Of a stretch of 64,000 nt of DNA, positions 27,290-37,377 are shown piece after piece. Under the pieces are notes generated by a model that saw only the letters and a list, made by a program, of their open reading frames with translations, made no database searches and was not told the DNA's origin. The first letter of the stretch is position 1. Each line of letters starts with the position of its first letter. Origin of the DNA: Sphingobium sp. YR768 (GTDB lineage: Bacteria; Pseudomonadota; Alphaproteobacteria; Sphingomonadales; Sphingomonadaceae); NCBI RefSeq assembly GCF_900111125.1, contig NZ_FOGE01000003.1, forward strand, positions 310,001 to 374,000. The letters are read 5' to 3'. Position numbers and translations under genes: made by a program.

Positions 27290-27325
27290 AGAAAAGCGCC
27301 CGATCATCGACCGGGCGCTTTGCGC
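27290..27325 (-). terminator. Terminator of rpmJ (minus strand)
   Basis: On the minus strand AGCGCCCG (27319-27312) pairs with CGGGCGCT (27302-27295), followed by TTTTCTGC. It lies about 45 bases beyond the rpmJ stop. Confidence 0.75.
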
Positions 27326-27363
27326 AGTATCAAGACCTGCCCCCGCAGGGGCAGCCCTCGCTA

Positions 27364-27489
27364 TCAGCCCTGGCGAGCCTTGAAGCGACGGTTGGTCTTG
27401 TTGATGACGTAGGTGCGGCCGCGACGGCGGATCACGCGGTTATCCCGGTGGCGGCCCTTGAGCGACTTGAGCGAGTTGCGGATCTTCAT
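27364..27489 (-). CDS. rpmJ: 50S ribosomal protein L36, type B
   Basis: A 41-residue gene: [19 protein letters not shown], then [22 protein letters not shown]. This is the cysteine-free (zinc-independent, YkgO-like) L36 form, recognised by [10 protein letters not shown]. It has its own promoter and terminator. The canonical four-ligand zinc L36 is not in the window. L36 binds domain V/VI of 23S rRNA late in 50S assembly. Confidence 0.95.
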   Translation of the reverse strand: MKIRNSLKSLKGRHRDNRVIRRRGRTYVINKTNRRFKARQG

Positions 27490-27536
27490 GGCGTCGGCCC
27501 TTGATAAATCTGGTGTGGTCGAATTTCGAAGCGCAG

Positions 27537-27565
27537 CCCCTATGGGCCGGAAGCCTCGGAGTCAA
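27537..27565 (-). promoter_or_regulatory. Candidate rpmJ promoter
   Basis: Minus strand: TTGACT (27565-27560), 17-base spacer, TAGGGG (27542-27537). The leader would be about 45 nt. Same architecture as the rplU and rpmB promoters. Confidence 0.55.
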
Positions 27566-27702
27566 GGGTGATGACCGGCCTTTTGCTTCCATTCATCTTT
27601 CATGCAGCAAGAGGGTAGCTAGAGAGGCGTGAGGGTTTTACACCCGCCGCGCCGTGTATTCAGCACCCTATCTATCCGGCAAATGTCCGTTGGAGTGACC
27701 CC

Positions 27703-28320
27703 ATGTCGATGCGCCCCCTTCTCGCCGCCGCCCTCGCCCTTCCCCTCGCCGCCTGCGCCGGCGGCGTACCGCCGGTGGAAGTGACGCGATTCCATATCGA
27801 CAATCCCGCCCGGTCGGGCAGCATCGCGGTCGAGGAAATGCCGGGCAATCCGGACATCAGCCTGGAATTCCGCACCTATGCCGGAGTCGTGATCCAGGAA
27901 TTCCAGCGCGTGGGCTTCACGCCCGCCAGCGATGGCGCGCAGAGCGACTATGTCGCGCTGATCAGCTTCAACCGCAGTTTCCGCCCCTCGGGCGTCGACC
28001 GCAGCAGCGACAAGCCGGTCAGCGTCGGCATGAGCGGCGGCATCGGCAGCGGCGGCGGGCGCCGGGACGGCACCTTTGGCGGCCTTGGTCTGGGCGTGGG
28101 CATCAACCTGTCGGGCAAGCCCAAGGACATCGTGACCACGCAGATGCATGTGCAACTGCGCCGCCGGTCCGATTCGTCGGCCGTGTGGGAAGGCCGCGCC
28201 TCGACCGAAGCGCGTCAGGGCACGCCCGCCGCGCAACCGGTTGCGGCGGCACAGAAACTCGCTGCCGCACTGATCGGGGGCTATCCGGGGGAATCGGGCC
28301 GCACTATAACGGTCAAATGA
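27703..28320 (+). CDS. DUF4136-like lipoprotein
   Basis: A 205-residue lipoprotein precursor with lipobox LAAC (Cys18). The mature part resembles DUF4136 domains, with [14 protein letters not shown], a Gly/Ser-rich loop ([15 protein letters not shown]) and [22 protein letters not shown]. Such lipoproteins sit in the outer or inner membrane of Gram-negatives; their function is unknown. The stop overlaps the carboxypeptidase start (ATGA), implying translational coupling. Confidence 0.78.
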   Translation: MSMRPLLAAALALPLAACAGGVPPVEVTRFHIDNPARSGSIAVEEMPGNPDISLEFRTYAGVVIQEFQRVGFTPASDGAQSDYVALISFNRSFRPSGVDRSSDKPVSVGMSGGIGSGGGRRDGTFGGLGLGVGINLSGKPKDIVTTQMHVQLRRRSDSSAVWEGRASTEARQGTPAAQPVAAAQKLAAALIGGYPGESGRTITVK

Positions 28321-29447
28321 GCATCAGCATTTCCAGCGGCTTTGACAGCGGCAACATTCGCACCCTCTCCATCACCGATACTCCGGCCGGCGTCAGCGCC
28401 GAGCTGGAGATCGTGACCGATCATCAGAGCGACTTTTATCAATGGTTCCACTTCCGTCTGGCCAATGCGGCCGGGCGCGAGGTGGAGTTGAAGATCGTCA
28501 ACGGGGGCAACTCCGCCTATCCCGGCGGCTGGCCTGGCTATAGCGCGCGCTTTAGCGAGGATCGCGAAAGCTGGCTGCTGGCCGACACCGACTATGCCGA
28601 CGGCACGCTGACCATCCGGCTGACGCCGGACAGCAATGCGGTGTGGATCGCCTATTTCGCGCCCTATTCGATGGAGCGCCATCACGACCTGATCGCCTGG
28701 GCGGCCAGCCAGCCGGGCGTGGAGCATCGCGAACTGGGCCTGACGCTGGACGGCCAGCCGATGGACCTGCTGACGATCGGCGACGGCCCCAAGCAGGTGT
28801 GGCTCTATGCCCGCCAGCATCCCGGCGAATCGATGGCCGAATGGTGGATGGAAGGCGCGCTGGAGCGGCTGACCGACGAAGAGGATGCCGTCGCCCGCCT
28901 GCTGCGGCAGAAGGCGACGATCCATCTGGTGCCCAACATGAACCCGGACGGCAGCCGTCGCGGCCATCTGCGCACCAATGCGGTCGGCGTGAACCTGAAT
29001 CGCGAATGGCATGAGCCGACCGCGGACAAGAGCCCCGAAGTGCTGCTGGTGCGCAATGCGATGGACGCGACCGGCGTCGACTTCGCCATGGACGTGCATG
29101 GCGACGAAGCGATCGCGGCGGTGTTCATTGCGGGCTTTGACGGCGTTCCGTCGATTACGGCGAAGCAGAGCGAACTCTATCACCGCTATCGCGACACGCT
29201 GGCCGTGCGCACGCCCGATTTCCAGACGCGGCTGGGCTATCCGGTGGCGGCCGCGGGCAAGGCCAATCTGTCCATGTCGACCAACCAGGTCGCCGAACGT
29301 TTTGGCGCGGTGGCGATGACGCTGGAAATGCCGTTCAAGGATAATGACGACCTGCCCGACGCCGATTTCGGCTGGTCGCCCGCGCGCTCCATCCAGTTGG
29401 CCAAGGATTGCCTGGCCGTGCTGGCGGAGATGATCGACGATATCTGA
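28317..29447 (+). CDS. M14 family cytosolic carboxypeptidase-like protein
   Basis: A 376-residue zinc carboxypeptidase. The N-terminal 130 residues form a beta domain as in cytosolic carboxypeptidases. Zinc ligands H168 and E171 lie in RQHPGES, H261 in AMDVHGDE, and the catalytic Glu is E337 in TLEMPFK. NPDG (209-212) and NLNREW (226-231) are also conserved. No signal peptide is present, so it is probably cytoplasmic. Eukaryotic relatives remove tubulin glutamates; bacterial targets are mostly unknown. The start overlaps the preceding lipoprotein stop. Confidence 0.9.
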   Translation: MSISISSGFDSGNIRTLSITDTPAGVSAELEIVTDHQSDFYQWFHFRLANAAGREVELKIVNGGNSAYPGGWPGYSARFSEDRESWLLADTDYADGTLTIRLTPDSNAVWIAYFAPYSMERHHDLIAWAASQPGVEHRELGLTLDGQPMDLLTIGDGPKQVWLYARQHPGESMAEWWMEGALERLTDEEDAVARLLRQKATIHLVPNMNPDGSRRGHLRTNAVGVNLNREWHEPTADKSPEVLLVRNAMDATGVDFAMDVHGDEAIAAVFIAGFDGVPSITAKQSELYHRYRDTLAVRTPDFQTRLGYPVAAAGKANLSMSTNQVAERFGAVAMTLEMPFKDNDDLPDADFGWSPARSIQLAKDCLAVLAEMIDDI

Positions 29448-29454
29448 TTGCCTC

Positions 29455-29482
29455 CGTCATCCCAGCGAAAGCTGGGATGACG
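29455..29482. repeat. 28-bp perfect palindrome (GTCATCCCAGC family)
   Basis: CGTCATCCCAGC, loop GAAA, GCTGGGATGACG. It lies between the convergent carboxypeptidase and DUF2218 genes. A split, longer relative is at 54983-55068. Confidence 0.85.
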
Positions 29483-29489
29483 AATGGAC

Positions 29490-29768
29490 TTACTTCCAGT
29501 CGAAGGGCAGCGGCGCTTCGCGGAAGGCGAAGCGGTCGAGATGATCGGCGACCACCTGCTTGAACCGCTCGACATCGGCGTCCGCATTGGGCTCCAGCAC
29601 CACGACCAGCGCTTCCGGCTCGGCCGTCATGCGGATCGGCCCCATCGGGAAGGCGATCTCCCCCTGCGCGGGATCGAAATTCACCTCGAACTTGTGGCTC
29701 CAATGTTTGCACAGCTGCTGGAGGTAACGGCTGCCGCTGGTGGTCGGCACGGTTGCAGTCACGGTCAT
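29490..29768 (-). CDS. DUF2218 family protein
   Basis: A 92-residue cytosolic protein of the DUF2218 family: SGSRYLQQLCKHWSHKFEVNF with conserved Cys/His, then MTAEPEALVVVLEPNADADVERFKQVVADHLDRFAF. DUF2218 genes often accompany siderophore-interacting ferric reductases and PadR regulators, so a link to iron or other metal handling is likely but not shown. It starts 3 nt after the padR stop, so the two are co-expressed. Confidence 0.85.
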   Translation of the reverse strand: MTVTATVPTTSGSRYLQQLCKHWSHKFEVNFDPAQGEIAFPMGPIRMTAEPEALVVVLEPNADADVERFKQVVADHLDRFAFREAPLPFDWK

Positions 29769-29771
29769 GGG

Positions 29772-30458
29772 TTACAGCCTTTCGATCTTGTTGACGGCTT
29801 CGTCGATCAGGGCGGCGACGTCGAACATGGTCTGGCTATCCGCCCCTTCCTTTTCAAGGCGTTGCTGGATGGCAAAGCGCAAATTGTGCATGGCGCGGCG
29901 GACCGGACCACCATCGACCCGCTGCGCCTGCTGCGCCAGCGAGGCAAGCCGGGCCAGCGCCAGTTCCAGCGCCGCCTTGCGCTCCTCGATCTGGGCGGTT
30001 CCGGCTTCGGTGATGGCAAAGCGCTTGCGGCTGCCTGAGCCAGAGTCTTTTGGGGGCTGTTCGACGATCAGGTCCATCTCGGCCAGCAAGGTCAGTGTGG
30101 GATAGACCACACCGGGGCTGGGCGCATAGGCCTCCGCCGTCAGCGCCTCGATCGCGCGGATCAGTTCATAGCCGTGGCGCGGTTCATCGGCGATCAGCTT
30201 CAGCAGGATAAGCCGCAGCGTTTCATTGTCGAACAGCCGACGACGACCACCGCCGCCACCGCGCCCGCCCCGGCCACCGCCGCGCGGACCATCTTCGCCA
30301 AACGGATCGCCACCAAAGAGACCACCGCGACCCCGGCCGAAGCCGTCAGGAAAGGCGAAGCGGCCATGACCGGAATGGGGGCTACCCCGACCTCCGTGCA
30401 TTCCGCCATGATGACCAAAGCCGCCATGACGGCCGTGAGAGGGATGAAAATTTCGCAT
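29772..30458 (-). CDS. PadR family regulator with His/Gly-rich N-terminus (YqjI-like)
   Basis: A 228-residue regulator. The first 75 residues are rich in His, Gly and Arg (HPSHGRHGGFGHHGGMHGG), a likely metal-binding arm. They are followed by the PadR winged helix: LRLILLKLIADEPRHGYELIRAIEAL, then SPGVVYPTLTLLAEMDLI. The C-terminal helices form the dimer. E. coli YqjI has the same layout and represses a ferric reductase gene in response to metal. Starts at 30473 and 30482 are alternatives; 30458 has AAAGAAGA at good spacing. Probably autoregulated through the repeats upstream. Confidence 0.85.
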   Translation of the reverse strand: MRNFHPSHGRHGGFGHHGGMHGGRGSPHSGHGRFAFPDGFGRGRGGLFGGDPFGEDGPRGGGRGGRGGGGGRRRLFDNETLRLILLKLIADEPRHGYELIRAIEALTAEAYAPSPGVVYPTLTLLAEMDLIVEQPPKDSGSGSRKRFAITEAGTAQIEERKAALELALARLASLAQQAQRVDGGPVRRAMHNLRFAIQQRLEKEGADSQTMFDVAALIDEAVNKIERL

Positions 30459-30491
30459 CAATTCTTCTTTCATATGCCTCATGATGTACTG

Positions 30492-30535
30492 CGATATATC
30501 TTAAAAATTCTGATCGTCAAGACTTACGATATATC
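30492..30535 (-). promoter_or_regulatory. padR promoter with two GATATATC operator sites
   Basis: CGATATATC occurs at 30492-30500 and 30527-30535, spaced 35 bp apart; GATATATC is itself a palindrome. On the minus strand TTGACG (30520-30515), a 16-base spacer and TATATC (30498-30493) form a promoter whose -10 lies inside one site. This is the expected layout for autorepression. Confidence 0.6.
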
Positions 30536-30547
30536 TTTTTGTATCTT

Positions 30548-30724
30548 TCAGATTTTCGAGCGCCTGATCCGCATGCCCTTGGTCCGACTGGTCAGGTGGA
30601 ATTTCCGACACAGGGCACAGCGATAGGGGCGCAGCACAATGGCCGCGCGGGCGATCACCGCCCAGGCTTCATCTTCCGTGTCATAGCGCGCCTTCTTGCG
30701 GCAGATGCCCAGGGTCGTGCGCAT
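30548..30724 (-). CDS. Small zinc-ribbon-like protein
   Basis: A 58-residue basic protein starting MRTTLGICRKKARYDTEDEAW. Cys8 with C-A-L-C and His in RPYRCALCRKFHLTSR could form a C-x(n)-CxxC-H zinc site. The family is unnamed to my knowledge, though similar short proteins appear in related genomes. It begins 16 nt after threonine synthase on the same strand and may be its last cistron. A longer reading to 30799 overlaps thrC and is rejected. Confidence 0.6.
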   Translation of the reverse strand: MRTTLGICRKKARYDTEDEAWAVIARAAIVLRPYRCALCRKFHLTSRTKGMRIRRSKI

Positions 30725-30740
30725 GGCCCGCCCCGATCGC

Positions 30741-31982
<1,242 letters not shown>

Positions 31983-31988
31983 GAAAAT

Positions 31989-32067
31989 CCCGTTCGTTCC
32001 AAGCCTGTCATTTTCCCGTCCCTCTAAAAAGAAAGAACAGGGCTTCGACAGGCTCAGCCCGAACGGG
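31989..32067. repeat. CCTGAGC-TGTCGAAG repeat, degenerate copy 3
   Basis: The right arm CGACAGGCTCAGCCCGAACG (ending about 32067) is intact; the left arm CCCGTTCGTTCCAAGCCTGTC matches it with gaps. It lies between grpE and thrC on the same strand. Confidence 0.65.
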
Positions 32068-32076
32068 TTGAGAAGA

Positions 32077-32631
32077 TTAGTCCGGCTTCTTCGCCACGCT
32101 GACCATGGCGGGGCGCAGCAGGCGGTCCTTGATCATATAGCCGGCCTGCATTTCGACCAGCACGGTGCCCGGCTCGGCATCGGCGGAGGGAAGTTCCATC
32201 ACCGCCTGATGCTTGTTGGGGTCGAGCGGCTGGCCGACCGATTCCAGCTTGGTCACGCCGTTGCGGCCGAACACGCTGTCCAGTTCGCGGCCGGTGGCTT
32301 CCAGGCCAACGACCAGGCTCTTGAACTTGTCATCCTCACGCAGGTCGGCGGGGATGGCGGCCAGCGCACGGCTCAGATTGTCGGCGACCGACAGGATATC
32401 GCGGGCGAAGGCGGTCGATGCATAGGACCGCGCGTCCGCCAGTTCCTTTTCCAGCCGACGGCGCACATTTTGCGTATCGGCATGGGCGTAGAGAATATCC
32501 TGCTTCGCGGTGGCGAGTTCCGCCTCCAGCGCCGCGATCTTCTCCGCAACGGGGTCTGCTGCGGGCGCGGCGTCTTCCGGCAGCGCGTCCACGACTTCGG
32601 TGTTTTCGATAGTGTCTTTTTGTTCGCTCAT
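32077..32631 (-). CDS. grpE: Nucleotide exchange factor GrpE
   Basis: A 184-residue co-chaperone that releases ADP from DnaK. The long N-terminal coiled coil (about 25-85: KIAALEAELATAKQDILYAHADTQNVRRRLEKE) is followed by the beta-wing domain ending MQAGYMIKDRLLRPAMVSVAK, the GrpE signature. Its start overlaps the hrcA stop by ATGA, so HrcA and GrpE are translated together. DnaK and DnaJ are encoded 18 kb away. Confidence 0.96.
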   Translation of the reverse strand: MSEQKDTIENTEVVDALPEDAAPAADPVAEKIAALEAELATAKQDILYAHADTQNVRRRLEKELADARSYASTAFARDILSVADNLSRALAAIPADLREDDKFKSLVVGLEATGRELDSVFGRNGVTKLESVGQPLDPNKHQAVMELPSADAEPGTVLVEMQAGYMIKDRLLRPAMVSVAKKPD

Positions 32632-33671
32632 CTCATCAATCTCGATAGCGTCTGTGCTGTGAAATCCACCATGGGGATCACCCGCGCATAGTTCAAGCGC
32701 GTGGGGCCGATCACGCCGACCACGCCGACGACCCGGCCGTCCGCGCCCCGGTAGGGGGCGGCTATGACCGAAGAACCCGACAGGGAAAAGAGCTTGTTTT
32801 CCGAGCCGATGAAGATTTTGGTCGCGCTGCCCGCCAATGCGCCGCGCAACAAGTCCAATATTTCCTGCTTGCCCTCCAGTTGCTCCAGCAACTGCCGGGC
32901 GCGCTCCAGGTCGGCGGCGGCACTGTCATCCAGCAGATGCGACTGGCCACGCACGATCAGCACGGGCCTGTCGTCCGCATCATGCGACCAGATGGCCAGG
33001 CCCCGCGCCGCCAGATCGCGCGCACTGTTGTCCAGCGCGTGCCGCTCGGCCTCCATCTCGCGCGCCAGCGCCTCGCCCGCCTGCCGCAGGGTCAGGCCGC
33101 CAAAGCGCGCCGACATGAAATTGGCCGCTTCGTTGAGCGCGATCGGGCTGACCCCTTCGGGCAAATCCAGCACGCGATTTTCGACCGATCCGTCCTGCCC
33201 CACCAGCACCGCCAGCGCCTGTCGGGCATTGAGCGGCACAAAGCCGAATTGACGCAATATCGGCTCGCGCTTGGGCACCATGACGATCCCGGCGCAGGCC
33301 GACAGGCCAGACAGCGTAGCGGTGGCAGCGGACAGCGCTTCCTCGATCGGCCCGCTTTCCGATATACCGGCCTCTATCGCGCGACGCTCCTCGGGCGACG
33401 GTTCGGCCGCCTGCATCATGCCGTCGACGAACAGGCGCAGCCCCGTCTCGGTTGGCATCCGCCCGGCCGACGTATGCGGCGCGGCCAGAAGCCCCAGTTC
33501 CTCCAGATCCTGCATGACGTTGCGGATCGAGGCGGGCGACAGGCTGAGCGAGGCCATCTTGCTGATGGTGCGCGACCCCACGGGCATGCCGGTGCCCAGA
33601 TAGCTTTCCACCACCAGGCGAAACACATCGCGCGCGCGATCATTCAGTTCGGAGATGGGCGTGACCGACAT
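32628..33671 (-). CDS. hrcA: Heat-inducible transcription repressor HrcA
   Basis: A 347-residue repressor. The N-terminal winged helix (about 5-80) has PVGSRTISKMASLSLSPASIRNVMQDLEELG. The middle is a GAF-like domain, and the C-terminal part has DGRVVGVVGVIGPTRLNYARVIPMVDF, typical of HrcA. It represses groESL through CIRCE and uses GroEL as corepressor. I find no CIRCE (TTAGCACTC-N9-GAGTGCTAA) inside this window, so its target lies elsewhere. It overlaps grpE by 4 nt. Confidence 0.96.
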   Translation of the reverse strand: MSVTPISELNDRARDVFRLVVESYLGTGMPVGSRTISKMASLSLSPASIRNVMQDLEELGLLAAPHTSAGRMPTETGLRLFVDGMMQAAEPSPEERRAIEAGISESGPIEEALSAATATLSGLSACAGIVMVPKREPILRQFGFVPLNARQALAVLVGQDGSVENRVLDLPEGVSPIALNEAANFMSARFGGLTLRQAGEALAREMEAERHALDNSARDLAARGLAIWSHDADDRPVLIVRGQSHLLDDSAAADLERARQLLEQLEGKQEILDLLRGALAGSATKIFIGSENKLFSLSGSSVIAAPYRGADGRVVGVVGVIGPTRLNYARVIPMVDFTAQTLSRLMR

Positions 33672-33702
33672 AGTCTCTATCTAGGCAAGGCGGCGTGCGC
33701 GC

Positions 33703-34212
33703 TCAAGGCGCGACGGCCTTGGGATTGAGCATATGCTGGACGTCGAGGATCTTGGGCACCGAAGCGATCGCCACGCGCAGCTTGCCATATTGCGGGTCCA
33801 TGCAGCCGGATTGATAGTCCAGCCGCGTCGTCGCCTGCCCCGGACGGGTCCATTCCACGCTATAGCTGGGCATATCGGTGGCGAAGCGCTCGCAATTCTT
33901 GCCATGGGCGATGGTCTGGGTCGTACCCGCCGCCGGGCGATGCGGGGCCAGGGTCGCGACCAGCTTGCGATATTGCACCCTCGACACCGTGAAGCGGGTC
34001 GGCCCCGGCACCGATGTATAGCGTTCCGGCGTCAGCAAACCCGCCCCGTCGGGCGACACCTGCACCGTATAAGTGGGGCACGCGCCAAAGCAGCGCCCGG
34101 CGGTGAAGCGGATCACGTCGCCTGGCGCCTTGGGCGGTTCCAGCCCTTCCTGCTCTGCCATACACCCCGCCAGCGCGAACAGCGCGGCCAGACCCAAGAT
34201 TTTTATCGTCAT
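33703..34212 (-). CDS. DUF6438-like lipoprotein
   Basis: A 169-residue lipoprotein precursor with lipobox LAGC (Cys17). GDVIRFTAGRCFGACPTYTVQVSPDGAGLL is typical of DUF6438 proteins, including the conserved CxxxCP. Two further Cys (in KNCERFA and SGCMDP) may form a disulfide. The location is periplasmic or membrane-anchored, with unknown function. It is 31 nt upstream of hrcA on the same strand, but no functional link to heat shock is evident. Confidence 0.8.
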   Translation of the reverse strand: MTIKILGLAALFALAGCMAEQEGLEPPKAPGDVIRFTAGRCFGACPTYTVQVSPDGAGLLTPERYTSVPGPTRFTVSRVQYRKLVATLAPHRPAAGTTQTIAHGKNCERFATDMPSYSVEWTRPGQATTRLDYQSGCMDPQYGKLRVAIASVPKILDVQHMLNPKAVAP

Positions 34213-34346
34213 AACGCCTCTTATCGTCCAATTCCCTCGCTGGACACTGGCAAGTGTCGCCGTCGGACGCTAAGCGCCGCTTTAAGTGCGCTATTGGGCG
34301 CATTGGTGGCCATGGCCGCCATCAGACCGTTTTTCGGAGAAATATT

Positions 34347-35063
34347 ATGCGTCCTTCCGGCCGCGCGCCCGACCAGATGCGCGACATCACCATGGAACCC
34401 GGCTTCACCATCCACGCGGAAGGCTCGTGCCTTGTTAGCTTCGGTGACACCCGCGTTCTGTGCACCGCCTCGATCGAGGAAAAGGTGCCCCCCTTCCTGC
34501 GTGGCAAGGGGTCGGGCTGGGTCACGGCCGAATATGGCATGCTGCCCCGCGCCACCCATACCCGCGGCAGCCGTGAAGCGGCCAAGGGCAAGCAGTCGGG
34601 CCGCACGCAGGAAATCCAGCGCCTGATCGGCCGCTCGCTGCGCACGATCGTTGACCTGAAAAAGCTGGGCGAGCGCCAGATCGTGGTCGATTGTGACGTG
34701 ATCCAGGCCGATGGCGGCACCCGCACCGCCGCGATCTCAGGCAGCTGGGTTGCGCTGCGCATCGCCGTCGACAAGCTGCTGGCCTCGGGTGCGCTGAGCG
34801 AAGATCCGATCATCCAGAAAGTCGCGGCGATCAGCTGCGGCATCTACAACGGCACCCCGGTCCTCGACCTCGACTATGCCGAAGACAGCAATGCCGAGAC
34901 GGACGCCAACCTGATCCTGACCGGCGACGGCAAGTTCGCCGAAGTGCAGGCGACGGCTGAGGGCGCCGCCTATGACGAGGAAGAGCTGCTCCGCCTGCTC
35001 CGCCTCGCCCGCATCGGCTGCGCGAAGATCTTCGCCGCGCAGGACGTGGCGACCGGGCGTTAA
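34347..35063 (+). CDS. rph: Ribonuclease PH
   Basis: A 238-residue phosphorolytic 3'-5' exoribonuclease that trims tRNA 3' ends. N-terminal [47 protein letters not shown] and [16 protein letters not shown] are diagnostic, as is [30 protein letters not shown] before the ATG sets the start; an upstream reading to 34254 has no homology. rdgB follows on the same strand, a frequent alphaproteobacterial pair (rph-rdgB-hemW). Confidence 0.97.
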   Translation: MRPSGRAPDQMRDITMEPGFTIHAEGSCLVSFGDTRVLCTASIEEKVPPFLRGKGSGWVTAEYGMLPRATHTRGSREAAKGKQSGRTQEIQRLIGRSLRTIVDLKKLGERQIVVDCDVIQADGGTRTAAISGSWVALRIAVDKLLASGALSEDPIIQKVAAISCGIYNGTPVLDLDYAEDSNAETDANLILTGDGKFAEVQATAEGAAYDEEELLRLLRLARIGCAKIFAAQDVATGR

Positions 35064-35089
35064 TTCACGCCCGATGTTGCAACCCTGCC

Positions 35090-35165
35090 GTGCTCCTGCG
35101 AAAGCAGGAGCCCAGGGTTTTGGGCACTCAATAGGGTGCCTTGGGTTCCTGCTTTCGCAGGAACA
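35090..35165. repeat. CTCCTGCGAAAGCAGGAG palindromic repeat between rph and rdgB
   Basis: Two small perfect hairpins, GCTCCTGC-GAAA-GCAGGAGC and GTTCCTGC-TTTC-GCAGGAAC, are arranged as outer inverted arms around a centre with CCCAGG and CCTTGGG. It interrupts the rph-rdgB unit just before the rdgB ribosome-binding site. Confidence 0.8.
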
Positions 35166-35188
35166 CAAAGATGGTGCAGGGTAGAAAA

Positions 35189-35818
35189 ATGAGCGACGAT
35201 TTCGGACAGGAACAGGCGATCCGCAAGCTGAAGCCGGGCAAGCTGGTGATCGCCAGCCATAATCCGGGCAAGATACGCGAAATCGCCGCTCTGCTCGGCC
35301 CCTATGGAATCGAACCGATTTCCGCCGGGTCGCTCGACCTGCCCGAACCGGAAGAAACCGGCACCACCTTCATCGCCAATGCGGAATTGAAGGCGATGCA
35401 GGCCGCAGACCTCTCCGGCTTGCCCGCCCTCGCCGACGACAGCGGCCTGTGCGTCGAGGCGCTGAATGGCGATCCGGGCCTCTTCTCCGCCCGCTGGGCC
35501 GGGCCGGAAAAGGATTTCGGCATGGCGATGCAGAAGGTGTGGAACGGCGTGGAAGCCAAAGGCCCCGATGCCGGCCATGGCGCCCATTTCGTCTGCGCCC
35601 TCGCCCTCGCCTGGCCGGACGGCCATGTCGAAGCGTTCGAGGGCCGCGTGGACGGCACGCTGGTCTGGCCGCCACGCGGGCAGAATGGCTTTGGCTATGA
35701 CGCGATGTTCCAGCCGCTGGGCCACGACATCAGCTTCGGCGAGATGGACCCGGACGCCAAGCACGCCATGAGCCACCGCGCCGACGCCTTCGCCCAACTG
35801 GTGAAGGCGGTTTTCTAA
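35189..35818 (+). CDS. rdgB: dITP/XTP pyrophosphatase (Ham1/RdgB)
   Basis: A 209-residue nucleotide-sanitising enzyme hydrolysing dITP, XTP and [22 protein letters not shown] is the Ham1 N-terminal motif. [14 protein letters not shown] and [27 protein letters not shown] contain the catalytic acidic residues, and [12 protein letters not shown] the base-recognition loop. The ATG at 35189 follows CAGGGTAGAAAA. Its stop overlaps the stop of the convergent lipoprotein gene by 4 nt. Confidence 0.95.
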   Translation: MSDDFGQEQAIRKLKPGKLVIASHNPGKIREIAALLGPYGIEPISAGSLDLPEPEETGTTFIANAELKAMQAADLSGLPALADDSGLCVEALNGDPGLFSARWAGPEKDFGMAMQKVWNGVEAKGPDAGHGAHFVCALALAWPDGHVEAFEGRVDGTLVWPPRGQNGFGYDAMFQPLGHDISFGEMDPDAKHAMSHRADAFAQLVKAVF

Positions 35819-36585
35819 ACCGCCGGCACGGCCTTCAGCTTCGCCTGGCCGATATGCCAGCGCAATTGCGCTGGCGACGCGCCGTCCACATCATTGACCC
35901 GTCGCACGACATAGTCGCCTACGAAGCGCTGGCGCGTGCCGTCCTCCAGTTGCGAATCGACCGTGACCGGCACCGTCTGGTAGATCGATCCCGCGCCGCC
36001 ATCGCCCGGCTCCAGCTTGCCGATCGTCACCCGCGTCGACCGGGTATGGGTGAAGCCAGCCTCGAACTGCGCCAGCGTCTGACCGGGGCGGCCATCCTCC
36101 CCCCATTGGCTCCAGGCCGTGCCATAATCGCGGGCGTTGATCGCGGAATAGTATCGCAACACCATAGCGGCGGCAGCCTCCATGCTCTTGGGCGCGGGCG
36201 TGCAGCCCGCCATGGGCGGCCCGTCGCCATCGAACAGGGCGCAACTGCGCGCAATCTCATCCTCGATCATCGCGCAGCTATTGGCGGCGTTGCATGGCGG
36301 ACGGGTGGCCGGCGATACATCACGGCACAGCTTCACCCGTTTGGCGGCAGCGGCCGATCCGATCTCCGCCGCGCAAGACAGCGGCCTCGCTGCCTGCGTT
36401 TCGGCAGCAGCTGTTGGCGTCCGCATGGGGCTTTGCGCCGCATCATTGCCCTCGCCCGCAACTACGGCCGGTGCTGCACTGTTGTTCGCCGCATCATCGA
36501 CTTTCGGCGCGGTCGGTGCGCCACAGGCCGCCAGCCCGATCAGGGCCGTGCCCGACAATATCCATGACAGCAGCAGCGGGCGCAT
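35815..36585 (-). CDS. Lipoprotein of unknown function
   Basis: A 256-residue lipoprotein precursor with lipobox LAAC (Cys21). A low-complexity Ala/Asn-rich linker (about 22-70) follows, then a Cys-containing segment ([27 protein letters not shown]) and a C-terminal region (about 135-256) with [25 protein letters not shown], which looks like an NTF2-like ligand-binding fold. I know no named family. It overlaps rdgB convergently by 4 nt, so there is no room for a separate terminator. Confidence 0.75.
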   Translation of the reverse strand: MRPLLLSWILSGTALIGLAACGAPTAPKVDDAANNSAAPAVVAGEGNDAAQSPMRTPTAAAETQAARPLSCAAEIGSAAAAKRVKLCRDVSPATRPPCNAANSCAMIEDEIARSCALFDGDGPPMAGCTPAPKSMEAAAAMVLRYYSAINARDYGTAWSQWGEDGRPGQTLAQFEAGFTHTRSTRVTIGKLEPGDGGAGSIYQTVPVTVDSQLEDGTRQRFVGDYVVRRVNDVDGASPAQLRWHIGQAKLKAVPAV

Positions 36586-36651
36586 CCTCTTTCCTTCTTC
36601 AGAACAGTATAGAGGCCCAATGCCCGGCGGCTGCGAAAATATCCGTGCGGC

Positions 36652-37377
36652 TTATTTGGCCGCGCTCGCCACGATCGTTTCCGCGACATTCGGCGTGGCT
36701 GCCACAGGCGCCGGAAGCGGCGCATCCTCCGCATCCAGTGGCCCCTTGCCGTAGCTATTACCCGCCGGGAAATAGCGGCAGACCAGATAGTCATATTGCG
36801 CGCCTTCGCCCAGCGCGCAGCCGACCTTCTTCGTACCGCGCCAGATCATCTGGGTATAGTGGCCGACATCCTGCCAGCGCCCGGTCGTGCTGATATCGGG
36901 CAGCCTGCCACCGGCCCGGAACAGCTTCCCCTCTTCCAGAAACGATCCCACCATCACCTGATAGCCATAGAGCCGATGCGGCCCCATCCACAAATTTTCG
37001 CCGCTGGGGATCGCCCGGTTGCCGCGCTGCGAATGGCGGAACAGGCCGGTCTTTGCCATGTCATCGGCATAGCGCGCCGCATCGGCCGCCAGCGCCTCGT
37101 CCCAGTCCAGCGCCGCCACGCCCAGAGCCTCGCGCGCGCCATTATGCATGTCCAGCACCACCGCCCGCAGCAGGTCGGGGCCACGCGGCGCTTCCTCCAT
37201 GCCGTAAAAGGCCGCCGGCATGACAGCGTTGGCTGCAACGGCCATGGGCGCGGCTGGCGGAGAGGTGGACGCCTGCGTATCCGCCGCCCCGGCCGTACCG
37301 CATGCGGCCATGGCCACCAATATCGGCGCAGCCCATAGCGAACCGCGCAAAAAGCCTCTAGAGCCGCCCCCAGCCAT
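36652..37377 (-). CDS. CAP/SCP domain secreted lipoprotein
   Basis: A 241-residue exported protein. The signal peptide ends at MAAC (Cys26). The CAP domain spans about 70-220 with the family motifs SGENLWMG, VGHYTQMIWRGTKKVGCA and YLVCRYFPAGN, and MHNGAREALGVAALDWDEALA at its start. CAP proteins in bacteria are of unclear function, possibly wall or lipid binding. AAGAGGAC before the ATG is a good ribosome-binding site. The start codon overlaps that of divergent hemW within CATG. Confidence 0.88.
   Translation of the reverse strand: MAGGGSRGFLRGSLWAAPILVAMAACGTAGAADTQASTSPPAAPMAVAANAVMPAAFYGMEEAPRGPDLLRAVVLDMHNGAREALGVAALDWDEALAADAARYADDMAKTGLFRHSQRGNRAIPSGENLWMGPHRLYGYQVMVGSFLEEGKLFRAGGRLPDISTTGRWQDVGHYTQMIWRGTKKVGCALGEGAQYDYLVCRYFPAGNSYGKGPLDAEDAPLPAPVAATPNVAETIVASAAK

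Noticed and set aside
32628..34350. CIRCE element near hrcA, grpE or dnaK
   Set aside because: I looked for TTAGCACTC-N9-GAGTGCTAA on both strands around these genes and found no match.
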